DNA of 5,071 nt from Desulfurococcales archaeon (GTDB taxonomy: Archaea > Thermoproteota > Thermoprotei_A > Sulfolobales > Desulfurococcaceae), in assembly GCA_027064845.1 (NCBI GenBank), contig JAMOPC010000522.1, forward strand, positions 1 through 5,071, written 5' to 3'. Made by a program: the position numbers and the translations under genes. Under the pieces are notes generated by a model. The model made no database searches and was not told the DNA's origin. It was given only the letters and a program-made list of their open reading frames with translations. Numbering within the stretch: position 1 is the first letter of the stretch; the number at the start of each line of letters is the position of its first letter. Shown one piece after another: positions 1 to 5,071 of the stretch.

Positions 1-602
1 TCCTCCTCGATCTTCTCAGGATTCATATAGTTTGCAGGTGCATCAGCTATTCTCCTAGCATAGTTGACTGCATCAGCTATTAGTTTCGCTTTCTCAATTA
101 TAGGACTTAGTTCTTCTCCTCCGCTAGTTTTTACAATGATCTTTTTAATACTTAGTTCCTTTTTATCACGAGTCTTATATGGTTCACCAGGATCATAAAG
201 TGTCATTTCAGAAATAATAACTAGATCCATTAAGGCCTTCTTATCATCAACTCCGCTAGGAACATTACTCATATCTACAAGTATTTTTTCAGCCTTAGTA
301 CTAGTTAATTTATTGATAAAACCAGCAGTCGCTAGTCTTAATGATTCATACGAAGGAGAATCACCGAGACCCGCTAAAACAATTCTCTTAAATTTACCAC
401 TAACTCGTAGAAGATATACTTCTCCTTCATCTCCTTTAAACTCCTTAGCAATAATAATATCATCCAATAACTCGCTCACAAATCCCTTCACATAATCAGG
501 AACCACGGGCCTATCCTCCTTCTTAGTAGCAAAAACCACTAAGGTATCTGCATCTATTTCTTCTACTCCTTTAGAAGTTACAATATACTCGAGTTTTGTC
601 AT
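1..602 (-). CDS. pepA: Leucyl aminopeptidase (M17 family), N-terminal part, gene runs off the window
   Basis: Reading leftward from ATG at 602-600, an uninterrupted frame of 200 codons reaches the window edge. It starts MTKLEYIVTSKGVEEIDADT. The first ~155 residues have the alternating strand/helix pattern of the M17 N-terminal domain, including the stretch KFKRIVLAGLGD followed by a helix with RLATAG. Near the edge comes YARRIADAPANYMNPEKIEE, which matches the M17 signature (R-D/x-x-PAN-x-x-xP) at the junction with the catalytic domain. The two-metal catalytic site (K, D, D, E residues of the family) is beyond the edge, so activity cannot be judged. M17 enzymes are cytosolic hexamers that remove N-terminal residues from peptides. 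The start at 602 is preferred because GGTG (613-610) sits 7 nt upstream. An in-frame ATG at 653 would add 17 residues (MISNVGGCTHLFGWCTN) that do not look like the family. The family call is quite safe; the exact substrate is not known. Confidence 0.87.
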   Translation of the reverse strand, partial: MTKLEYIVTSKGVEEIDADTLVVFATKKEDRPVVPDYVKGFVSELLDDIIIAKEFKGDEGEVYLLRVSGKFKRIVLAGLGDSPSYESLRLATAGFINKLTSTKAEKILVDMSNVPSGVDDKKALMDLVIISEMTLYDPGEPYKTRDKKELSIKKIIVKTSGGEELSPIIEKAKLIADAVNYARRIADAPANYMNPEKIEE

Positions 603-608
603 ATTTGT

Positions 609-613
609 GCACC
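609..613 (-). promoter_or_regulatory. Shine-Dalgarno of the aminopeptidase gene
   Basis: On the minus strand GGTG (613-610) lies 7 nt before the ATG at 602. It matches the core of the archaeal anti-SD sequence (GGAGGTGATC complement). It favours the ATG at 602 over the in-frame ATG at 653, but it is only a four-base match. Confidence 0.4.
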
Positions 614-651
614 ATCCGAATAAGTGTGTACACCCACCTACATTACTAATC

Positions 652-661
652 ATATATACAT
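652..661 (-). promoter_or_regulatory. Candidate TATA box for the aminopeptidase gene
   Basis: The minus strand reads AACAATGTATATATG here, with TATATAT at 658-652. Placed about 26 nt upstream of transcription start, it would give a start near 629 and a leader of about 27 nt carrying the GGTG site. An alternative element, GTTTAATTTATT (683-672), would start transcription near 650. That could serve a near-leaderless message from the ATG at 653 or a longer leader for the ATG at 602. Position and composition only; no experimental support. Confidence 0.35.
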
Positions 662-707
662 TGTTATAGTTAATAAATTAAACGAACTAGTTAGACACAT
701 TACCTTC

Positions 708-723
708 TCGAAAAGATTTAATA
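708..723 (+). promoter_or_regulatory. Candidate BRE/TATA promoter of the nucleotidyltransferase-hypD operon
   Basis: TCGAAAAG followed by ATTTAATA (716-723) has the purine-rich BRE plus TATA arrangement of archaeal promoters. It would start transcription around 745, giving a leader of about 45 nt. A second TATA-like element, TTTAATAC at 750-757, would start near 780 and leave a leader of about 9 nt, which is more usual for crenarchaea. Which is used, or whether both are, cannot be told from sequence. Confidence 0.4.
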
Positions 724-788
724 GTAGGAATTAATAAGCTATACCAACATTTAATACTAAAGAAAACAATTGTATAAAGGAAAGAGAA

Positions 789-1400
789 ATGATCCTCGGA
801 GTAATACTTGCAGCAGGAGAAAGCAGGAGATTCCCAGGAAACAAACTATTATTTAAATGGGAAGGAAAACCAGTAATAAGACACACACTAGAGAATGCAT
901 TGAAAAGCAAAATAGACAAAATAATACTCGTACTAGGACACGATAAAGATAAGATCATTAATGTAGTCAAAGACTTAGATGATAAAATAGAGTATGTGTA
1001 CAACCCAAGATATAGAGAAGGAATGAGTACAAGTGTAAAAACAGGCGTGAAATACGCATATGAGAAATACGGTGAAAAAATAGAAGGAATCCTGATAACT
1101 CCTGGAGATACTGCATGGATCCCTCCAGAAGCATATAATATGGTAATAGAAGAGTTCTTAAAGAAAAAACCCCTCATAGCAGTAGCTTCATATCAAGGTA
1201 GAAAAGGACACCCAATAATATTTCATAGATCACTAATACCAGAGATACTGGAGATAAGTGAAGAGACAAGAGGATTAAAGAAAATTACGAGAAAATACAG
1301 TCCATATACACTAGTCGTGGAAACGCCTTATCCAGGAGTAGTACTAGATATCGATACCTATAACGACCTCAACCGTGTAAAATATATGTTGAAAAAGTGA
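789..1400 (+). CDS. MobA/MocA-like molybdenum cofactor nucleotidyltransferase
   Basis: This 203-residue protein is of normal length for the NTP_transf_3 (MobA-like) family. These enzymes attach GMP or CMP from the NTP to molybdopterin or other phosphorylated acceptors. The nucleotide-binding signature LAAGESRRFPGNKLL is at residues 7-21, with Lys19 as the expected phosphate-binding lysine. NPRYREGMSTSV (72-83) is typical of the MocA branch. GDTAW (106-110) supplies the metal-binding Asp107. GHPIIF (140-145) and LDIDTYNDL (186-194) are also MocA-like. The closest match by motif is therefore molybdopterin cytidylyltransferase (MocA), though a GTP- or other-substrate role cannot be excluded. The ATG at 789 is chosen because the LAAG strand begins right after it and a weak purine-rich GGAAAGAG (779-786) precedes it. 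Its stop overlaps the GTG of hypD by four bases, so the two are probably co-transcribed and translationally coupled. The protein is predicted cytosolic, with no signal or membrane segment. Family confidence is high; exact nucleotide and acceptor are inferred. Confidence 0.85.
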   Translation: MILGVILAAGESRRFPGNKLLFKWEGKPVIRHTLENALKSKIDKIILVLGHDKDKIINVVKDLDDKIEYVYNPRYREGMSTSVKTGVKYAYEKYGEKIEGILITPGDTAWIPPEAYNMVIEEFLKKKPLIAVASYQGRKGHPIIFHRSLIPEILEISEETRGLKKITRKYSPYTLVVETPYPGVVLDIDTYNDLNRVKYMLKK

Positions 1401-2542
1401 TTCCGATGTCAATCGAAAAAAGGATTAGAGAATTATACCAAGTAAATCCTAAAACAAGGATAATTGTTAAAAAAATACATGAAAAAGCAAAACTGCTCGA
1501 AAAAGAGGGATATGATAATATAAGAATAATGAATTTCTGCGGAACCCATGAATGGACTATAACCCATTATGGTATAAGAACACTAATGCCTGATAACATA
1601 GAATTGATAGCTGGGCCTGGATGCCCGGTTTGTATAACTCCCGGCCATTATGTCGATATATTAATAGATCTATCATTCGATGAATACATTGTTCTAAGCT
1701 ATGGTGATTCATACAAACTACCCGGAACAAGGATCAGGGGTATTAGGAGCTTATTCGATGCAAGACTTCATGGTGGAAAGACAGAAATAGTATATAGCTT
1801 CTATGATGCAATAAAAAAGGCCATAAACAATAAGGATAAAAAATACATTTTCTTCGCAGTGGGTTTTGAAACAACTATGCCGTCGACAGCAGTTCCGCTT
1901 GTAAATAATATGGTCCCCGAAAACCTTTACATATTATCAGCTTATAGACTCACACCACCAATAATGAAGTACTTACTAGAAAAACACCCAGAGGCAAAAC
2001 TAAGCGGAATACTTGCCCCAGGACATGTATCAGCAATTATAGGTGCTAATTCATGGTTATTTCTTCCCCAAAAATATGGTATTCCAACAGTGGTTGCTGG
2101 TTTTGAACCGTTAGATGTACTAATAGCAATATACTATATACTGAATATGCTTCTATCAAAGAAACCATCCCTTGTAAATGAATATACAAGAGTAGTTAAG
2201 CCTGAAGGAAACATTTACGCCAAAGAAACGATCAAGAGGGCATATAAGATCGTTGATTCTTACTGGAGAGGAATAGGTATTGTGCCACTAAGTGGTGCAG
2301 TGCACAGAGAAGAATATAGTAACAGGGATATTTTGAGAGTCTTAGGAATAGAGGATAAACCCGTGAAGGATATTCTGCCGGGATGTAGGTGCCCGGAGGT
2401 AACACTTGGATTAGCAAAGCCTACAGATTGCCCATTGTTCTTGAAGGCATGCACACCATCTAAGCCCTATGGTCCATGTATGGTTAGTAGTGAGGGAACT
2501 TGTAAGATCTGGGCAGAAAACCTGCCTGTAAGGATTAAGTAG
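1397..2542 (+). CDS. hypD: HypD, [NiFe] hydrogenase maturation Fe-S scaffold protein
   Basis: HypD, together with HypC, holds the iron atom while CN and CO ligands are attached to build the Fe(CN)2CO group of [NiFe] hydrogenases. The product is 381 residues, the usual full length. All family hallmarks are visible: CGTHE with Cys48 (48-52), GPGCPVC with Cys76 and Cys79 (73-79), GFETT (156-160), GFEPLD (235-240), and the C-terminal block with Cys330, Cys332, Cys345, Cys352, Cys361 and Cys369, including PTDCPLF and GPCMVSSEGTC. The C-terminal cysteines include those that bind the 4Fe-4S cluster, so the protein looks intact. The start is either GTG at 1397, which overlaps the upstream stop (GTGA), or ATG at 1406, which has GTGAT (1397-1401) as a possible Shine-Dalgarno; the two differ by three residues. 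No hypC, hypE, hypF, hypA or hypB gene is visible within the window. The neighbour is a MobA/MocA-like enzyme, suggesting a shared cofactor-maturation operon. Confidence 0.96.
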   Translation: MIPMSIEKRIRELYQVNPKTRIIVKKIHEKAKLLEKEGYDNIRIMNFCGTHEWTITHYGIRTLMPDNIELIAGPGCPVCITPGHYVDILIDLSFDEYIVLSYGDSYKLPGTRIRGIRSLFDARLHGGKTEIVYSFYDAIKKAINNKDKKYIFFAVGFETTMPSTAVPLVNNMVPENLYILSAYRLTPPIMKYLLEKHPEAKLSGILAPGHVSAIIGANSWLFLPQKYGIPTVVAGFEPLDVLIAIYYILNMLLSKKPSLVNEYTRVVKPEGNIYAKETIKRAYKIVDSYWRGIGIVPLSGAVHREEYSNRDILRVLGIEDKPVKDILPGCRCPEVTLGLAKPTDCPLFLKACTPSKPYGPCMVSSEGTCKIWAENLPVRIK

Positions 2543-2543
2543 T

Positions 2544-3380
2544 TTAAACAATAAATATCGGGATGGCTGATAATCCCATGAATAATCTTTCATACTTTGT
2601 AACTCTATGATGTAAGAATGGGAAATGCATTTTTTCAGTAATAGTTCTTTGCCTAGTAATAATAATTGCTTTAGCATCGCTTAGTTCTTCGAGAGACTTC
2701 TTAACAAAATCCTCTATATCAACATGATCTATGACTAAAGTATTGGTTCTCAAACCCATTCTACTAAGTCTATTCTGCAACTCGATCAACCTATTTCTAT
2801 TAGTTTTCCTAGACAAGATAATATCAAGTGAAGCATTATGTTTTCTACAAAGATAATATGCAAGCTCAACAGCTCTTTGTACACGGCTAATATCTAGACA
2901 GACCATCCCTATCTTATCAATTTCACCTCTAAGCAAGTATTCTTTCCTCTCAAAAGAATACGGAGTTATAATTAACGATGGCTTAGGGATAATACTAATG
3001 ATCTTAGAAGCTGTTGATCCAATTAATCTAGATGGAGGTGTTGGGCTTGAAGAAGAAGTCAATACTATTAAGTCTATATTGTATTGTTCAACATATTCTT
3101 TGATCTTTTTAACAGGATCCCCATGAACAATAGCCTTCTTAATATAGTGAACACCATTCTTACGCAATATGAGCTCGATCTCTTCAATAGCTTCTCTAAC
3201 TATTTTCTCGAACGAGCGGTCAATCAGCTTCGTGTATAGGCTCCTCTTTTTAGAAAACTTTGGTATAACTGATAATATATGATATATAGAACTGGGAAAA
3301 AGCTTAACAGAATACTCAGTAGCGAATAGGATGATCTCGTTTTTTATTGCTGATATAAGTATATTATTGACCTTATACAA
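2544..3380 (-). CDS. Tandem universal stress protein (UspA superfamily), degenerate ATP site
   Basis: The 278-residue product has the size of two fused USP domains (about 1-142 and 153-278). Domain 1 ends in the typical pattern: AIVHGDP (83-89), DLIVLTSSSS (103-112), SRLIGSTASKI (117-127) and SLIITP (135-140). The usual G-x2-G-x9-G-S/T ATP loop keeps only the last Gly-Ser (121-122); the first two glycines are replaced by Thr/Ser and the loop is SPTPP-rich. The usual early Asp of domain 1 is also missing (NILISAIKNE). Domain 2 is more diverged but keeps a strand with Asp (VCLDISRVQRAVELA, 160-174) and ends in PIFIV. It is predicted cytosolic. The start is TTG at 3380: GGGAGG lies 6 nt upstream and no other plausible start occurs before residue 159. 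The gene follows the transporter gene after 11 nt, so it probably works with it, perhaps as a regulator. Ligand unknown; the family call is by pattern and moderately sure. Confidence 0.75.
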   Translation of the reverse strand: MYKVNNILISAIKNEIILFATEYSVKLFPSSIYHILSVIPKFSKKRSLYTKLIDRSFEKIVREAIEEIELILRKNGVHYIKKAIVHGDPVKKIKEYVEQYNIDLIVLTSSSSPTPPSRLIGSTASKIISIIPKPSLIITPYSFERKEYLLRGEIDKIGMVCLDISRVQRAVELAYYLCRKHNASLDIILSRKTNRNRLIELQNRLSRMGLRTNTLVIDHVDIEDFVKKSLEELSDAKAIIITRQRTITEKMHFPFLHHRVTKYERLFMGLSAIPIFIV

Positions 3381-3386
3381 CTCGGT

Positions 3387-3392
3387 CCTCCC
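3387..3392 (-). promoter_or_regulatory. Strong Shine-Dalgarno deciding the TTG start of the USP gene
   Basis: GGGAGG on the minus strand (3392-3387) is spaced 6 nt from the TTG at 3380-3378. Its first G is the last base of the TAG stop of the upstream transporter gene. This site supports the TTG start and suggests that ribosomes finishing the transporter can re-initiate on the USP gene. Confidence 0.7.
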
Positions 3393-4693
3393 TACATAAT
3401 GCCTCCATATCTAACTAATAGGTATATTGTTGAAACTAATATTGTTACCACCATGACGGATAAACCATACTTAATAAAGCCACGAAAAGATATAGGATAA
3501 CCATGTTTTTCAGCAATTCCAGCAACAACCACATTTGCACTAGCACCAATCAATGTACCATTACCGCCTAAGCAACTCCCTAGACTCAGTGCCCAGTAAA
3601 GAGGTGTTATATCGTAGGCTACATTATTAGCAATAACATCAATGACGGGAAGCATGGTCATTACAAATGGAATGTTGTCTACAAAAGCACTTATAAAAGC
3701 AGATACCCATACAATGATTAACATTAATATTCTATGATCTGTCGAGAAACCTACTATTCCATAAGCAATACTCTCCATTAAACCTAGTTTTTCAACACCC
3801 TTAATAACAATAAACATCGCTATAAAGAAGACAAGAGTTGTCCAATCCACTCTATGAAGAACTTCTTCGATATCAATTTTCCTACCAACAAGAACGAATA
3901 ATATACCTACACCTATAAGAGCAGGCACGGCTGGAGGATAACCTAAAACGTCCTCAAGCGTGAACAAGAACACAACTACTAGGAACGGAATAAGTGCTTT
4001 TCCTAATTTTCTCTTATCAATACATACATAGTACTTAATACTTTCAATAGATATTTTCCTCAACCTATTCTTGTATTCTGTAAACCATTTATTGAAAATA
4101 AGCCTTATAATCAAAGCATAAACAAGGAAGACAAGAAGGACTGCTGGAGCAACATTATAGATAAAATCCATGAATCCAAGCTCAGCATGAGAACCTATTA
4201 AAATGTTTGGCGGGTCACCTATCAATGTGGCTGTACCACCAATATTTGATGCAAAAACAATCATGATCAGCAAAGGCCTTGGATCTATTTTGATTTTCTT
4301 ACAGATCTCGATAACGATAGGTGATATTATGAGAACCGTTGTTACGTTATCAATGAAAGCTGAAATTAAAGCAGTTGCTCCTGATAGAACTATTGCAAGT
4401 TTATATGGCTTATTGAAGAACTTTGATAAGATCTTGGAAGCTATCAAGCTGAAAAAACCTGTCTCACTAAGAATACTGACCATAATCATCATCGACATAA
4501 GCAATAGGATTGTATCTATATCGATGCTGTAGAGCAACTCGGTATATGAACTATATCCTAGGAACACATTGATTAATAGGACGATACCCGCCATTACAAG
4601 AGCAACAATTGTCCTATGAGCAACTTCAAGTGTCAATAGGATATATAATGTTACTAGTATTCCAGCACCAATTAATGGGTATACTGGTACCAC
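3392..4693 (-). CDS. ArsB/NhaD-type (ion transporter superfamily) membrane permease
   Basis: This 433-residue, very hydrophobic protein has about eleven predicted membrane segments and a positively charged cytosolic-looking loop at about 201-232 between two halves. It shows the internal duplication of the ArsB/NhaD/CitT superfamily. Half 1 has SAFIDNVTTV (111-120) and ASNIGGTATLIGDPPNILIG (148-167). Half 2 has SAFVDNIPFV (335-344) and LGGNGTLIGASANVVVAG (375-392). Asp115-Asn116 and Asp339-Asn340 sit in the re-entrant hairpin regions that form the substrate path in this superfamily. Relatives move arsenite, Na+/H+, or dicarboxylates; no arsR, arsA or arsC is present nearby, so arsenic resistance is not supported and the substrate stays open. 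The start is GTG at 4693, the first start after an in-frame TGA (4702-4700), with GTGAT (4706-4702) as Shine-Dalgarno. It heads an operon with the USP gene and is divergent from the upp-like gene. Confidence 0.86.
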   Translation of the reverse strand: MVPVYPLIGAGILVTLYILLTLEVAHRTIVALVMAGIVLLINVFLGYSSYTELLYSIDIDTILLLMSMMIMVSILSETGFFSLIASKILSKFFNKPYKLAIVLSGATALISAFIDNVTTVLIISPIVIEICKKIKIDPRPLLIMIVFASNIGGTATLIGDPPNILIGSHAELGFMDFIYNVAPAVLLVFLVYALIIRLIFNKWFTEYKNRLRKISIESIKYYVCIDKRKLGKALIPFLVVVFLFTLEDVLGYPPAVPALIGVGILFVLVGRKIDIEEVLHRVDWTTLVFFIAMFIVIKGVEKLGLMESIAYGIVGFSTDHRILMLIIVWVSAFISAFVDNIPFVMTMLPVIDVIANNVAYDITPLYWALSLGSCLGGNGTLIGASANVVVAGIAEKHGYPISFRGFIKYGLSVMVVTILVSTIYLLVRYGGIM

Positions 4694-4701
4694 TTTAGGT
4701 C

Positions 4702-4706
4702 ATCAC
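4702..4706 (-). promoter_or_regulatory. Shine-Dalgarno of the transporter gene
   Basis: GTGAT on the minus strand (4706-4702) lies 8 nt before the GTG start at 4693 and matches the archaeal GGTGAT consensus except for one G. The TGA directly after it (4702-4700) is an in-frame stop that rules out a longer protein. Confidence 0.45.
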
Positions 4707-4737
4707 ATGACTCCTTATACTTGCTACCATGAAAACA

Positions 4738-4753
4738 GTATTTACGTTTTCCC
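4738..4753 (-). promoter_or_regulatory. Candidate BRE/TATA promoter of the transporter-USP operon
   Basis: The minus strand reads GGGAAAACGTAAATAC: purine-rich BRE-like GGGAAAA (4753-4747) followed by the TATA-like GTAAATA. It would place transcription start near 4716 and give a leader of about 23 nt containing the GTGAT Shine-Dalgarno. GTATAAGG (4720-4713) also resembles a TATA box but would place the start at or past the GTG codon. Confidence 0.4.
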
Positions 4754-4769
4754 ATCCTAATAATTCTTT

Positions 4770-4786
4770 TCGAAAAATATTTATTT
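4770..4786 (+). promoter_or_regulatory. Candidate BRE/TATA promoter of the upp-like gene
   Basis: TCGAAAAATATTTATTT has an A-rich BRE-like part followed by TATTTATT (4778-4785). Transcription would begin at about 4803-4808, only a short way before the GGAGGG ribosome site and the ATG at 4816. It resembles the candidate box at 708-723 (TCGAAAAG-ATTTAATA). Confidence 0.5.
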
Positions 4787-4805
4787 CTCCCAACATATAG
4801 GTTGT

Positions 4806-4811
4806 GGAGGG
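4806..4811 (+). promoter_or_regulatory. Shine-Dalgarno of the upp-like gene
   Basis: GGAGGG is 4 nt upstream of the ATG at 4816 and fixes the start. It is one of the two strongest ribosome sites in the window, along with the one before the USP gene. Confidence 0.65.
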
Positions 4812-4815
4812 TATT

Positions 4816-5071
4816 ATGGAAAAGGATCTAATTATTATTGATAATCCATTAGCAAAATATTATTTAACTATTCTTCGAAGCAAGAATACTACCCCCAAGA
4901 TCTTTAGAGATCATATAAGAAAACTTGGATTTATACTAGGTTATGAGGCCTCTAAATATCTCAACTGGAGGAAAGTATTTATTGAAACACCTTTAGCGAA
5001 GACAGAGGGGCTAGAGCCTGCTAAGCCAGTATATATAGTTGGAATATTAGGAGCCTCAATTCCCATGATTG
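4816..5071 (+). CDS. upp: Uracil phosphoribosyltransferase-like protein, N-terminal part, gene runs off the window
   Basis: The frame from ATG at 4816 is open for 85 codons to the window edge. It follows the UPRT pattern: IIDNPLAKYYLTILRSKNTT (7-26; family form xIDxPLxxxxLTxLRdKxT), a helix with FRDHIRKLGFILGYEASKYL (30-49), IETPLAKTEG (56-65; family xETPLG), then VYIVGILGASIPMI (72-85). UPRT makes UMP from uracil and PRPP in the cytosol (pyrimidine salvage). The PRPP-binding loop and uracil-binding C-terminus are outside the window. One oddity is ILGAS (77-81) where the family usually has ILRAG/ILRAA in the first phosphate loop; the conserved Arg is Gly here. That leaves open a diverged paralog or changed substrate. 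It has its own promoter and Shine-Dalgarno, and is divergent from the transporter operon. Confidence 0.8.
   Translation, partial: MEKDLIIIDNPLAKYYLTILRSKNTTPKIFRDHIRKLGFILGYEASKYLNWRKVFIETPLAKTEGLEPAKPVYIVGILGASIPMI

Larger units (their letters stand above)
603..788. other. Divergent intergenic region between aminopeptidase and nucleotidyltransferase genes
   Basis: This 186-nt AT-rich spacer separates two divergently transcribed genes and must carry promoters for both. It contains the candidate TATA elements described separately. It also has two small palindromes close to the aminopeptidase start, GTGCAC (607-612) and GTGTACAC (626-633), followed by a GC-richer CCCACC. No RNA gene, riboswitch-like fold or small ORF with a credible start was seen. 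Confidence 0.7.
4694..4815. other. Divergent intergenic region between transporter and upp-like genes
   Basis: This 122-nt spacer carries back-to-back promoter candidates for the transporter-USP operon (leftward) and the uracil phosphoribosyltransferase gene (rightward). No small ORF or RNA gene was recognised in it. Confidence 0.7.

Noticed and set aside
313..495. 60-codon open frame on the plus strand
   Set aside because: It is antisense to the aminopeptidase coding region, low in complexity, and has no promoter or ribosome site of note.
731..1177. 148-codon open frame on the minus strand
   Set aside because: It lies opposite the nucleotidyltransferase gene, whose motifs are unmistakable. 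Its translation is Ser/Leu/Ile-rich without any recognisable domain, as expected of the complement of an AT-rich gene.
2560..2577. Hairpin GGGAT-8 nt-ATCCC just after hypD, as a possible terminator
   Set aside because: The stem is only 5 bp, no T-run follows directly, and the bases encode the C-terminus of the USP, so chance is a sufficient explanation.
2232..2677. Three short minus-strand open frames (61-88 codons) over the hypD end and the USP end
   Set aside because: They overlap the conserved cysteine region of hypD or a different frame of the USP gene and encode no recognisable protein.
4203..4532. 109-codon open frame on the plus strand
   Set aside because: It is opposite the conserved first half of the permease and is its complement; there is no family resemblance or ribosome site.
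3392..4693. Arsenic resistance pump (arsB) as a firm call
   Set aside because: The superfamily motifs fit, but the same motifs occur in Na+/H+ antiporters and other anion transporters, and there is no ars regulator, ATPase or reductase nearby.
1..5071. CRISPR arrays, insertion sequences, tRNA or rRNA genes, tandem repeats
   Set aside because: I looked for regularly spaced repeats, terminal inverted repeats, transposase motifs and cloverleaf-like patterns and saw none. Nearly all of the window is accounted for by six ordinary genes.

Overview
The window looks like a stretch of chromosome from an AT-rich hyperthermophilic archaeon, most likely a crenarchaeon of the Desulfurococcales (Staphylothermus-like). 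This placement is an inference. It rests on low GC, heavy use of AGA/AGG for Arg and ATA for Ile, BRE/TATA-type promoter elements (A-rich stretch followed by TTTAATA or TATTTAT), Shine-Dalgarno sequences of the GGTG/GTGAT/GGGAGG type, non-ATG starts (GTG, TTG), tight gene packing, and the gene content itself. No mobile element, CRISPR array, tRNA or rRNA was seen.

Layout. (1) 1-602, minus strand: the first 200 codons of an M17 leucyl aminopeptidase (pepA), whose catalytic domain lies outside the window. (2) 603-788: a divergent intergenic region holding promoters for pepA (leftward) and for the next operon (rightward). (3) 789-2542, plus strand: a two-gene operon, a MobA/MocA-like molybdopterin nucleotidyltransferase followed, with a 4-nt GTGA overlap, by hypD, the Fe-S scaffold for assembly of the Fe(CN)2CO group of [NiFe] hydrogenases. 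(4) 2544-4693, minus strand: a second two-gene operon transcribed towards hypD, an ArsB/NhaD-type membrane transporter followed 11 nt later by a tandem universal-stress-protein (USP) gene. The USP and hypD genes converge with one base between their stop codons. (5) 4694-4815: a second divergent intergenic region. (6) 4816-5071, plus strand: the first 85 codons of a uracil phosphoribosyltransferase-like gene (upp).

How the genes fit together. The nucleotidyltransferase and hypD both belong to metal-cofactor maturation (Mo/W pterin, and the NiFe active site). Their coupling suggests joint expression for redox enzyme assembly. The transporter-USP pair suggests an ion or anion transporter with a co-made cytosolic regulator; loss of most of the usual USP ATP-binding glycines suggests that this regulator no longer binds ATP in the standard way. 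pepA (peptide turnover) and upp (pyrimidine salvage) are housekeeping neighbours with their own promoters. I found no convincing undescribed system. The points most worth following up are the coupled nucleotidyltransferase/hypD pair with no other hyp gene in view, the degenerate USP tied to a transporter, and the altered PRTase loop in the upp-like gene.
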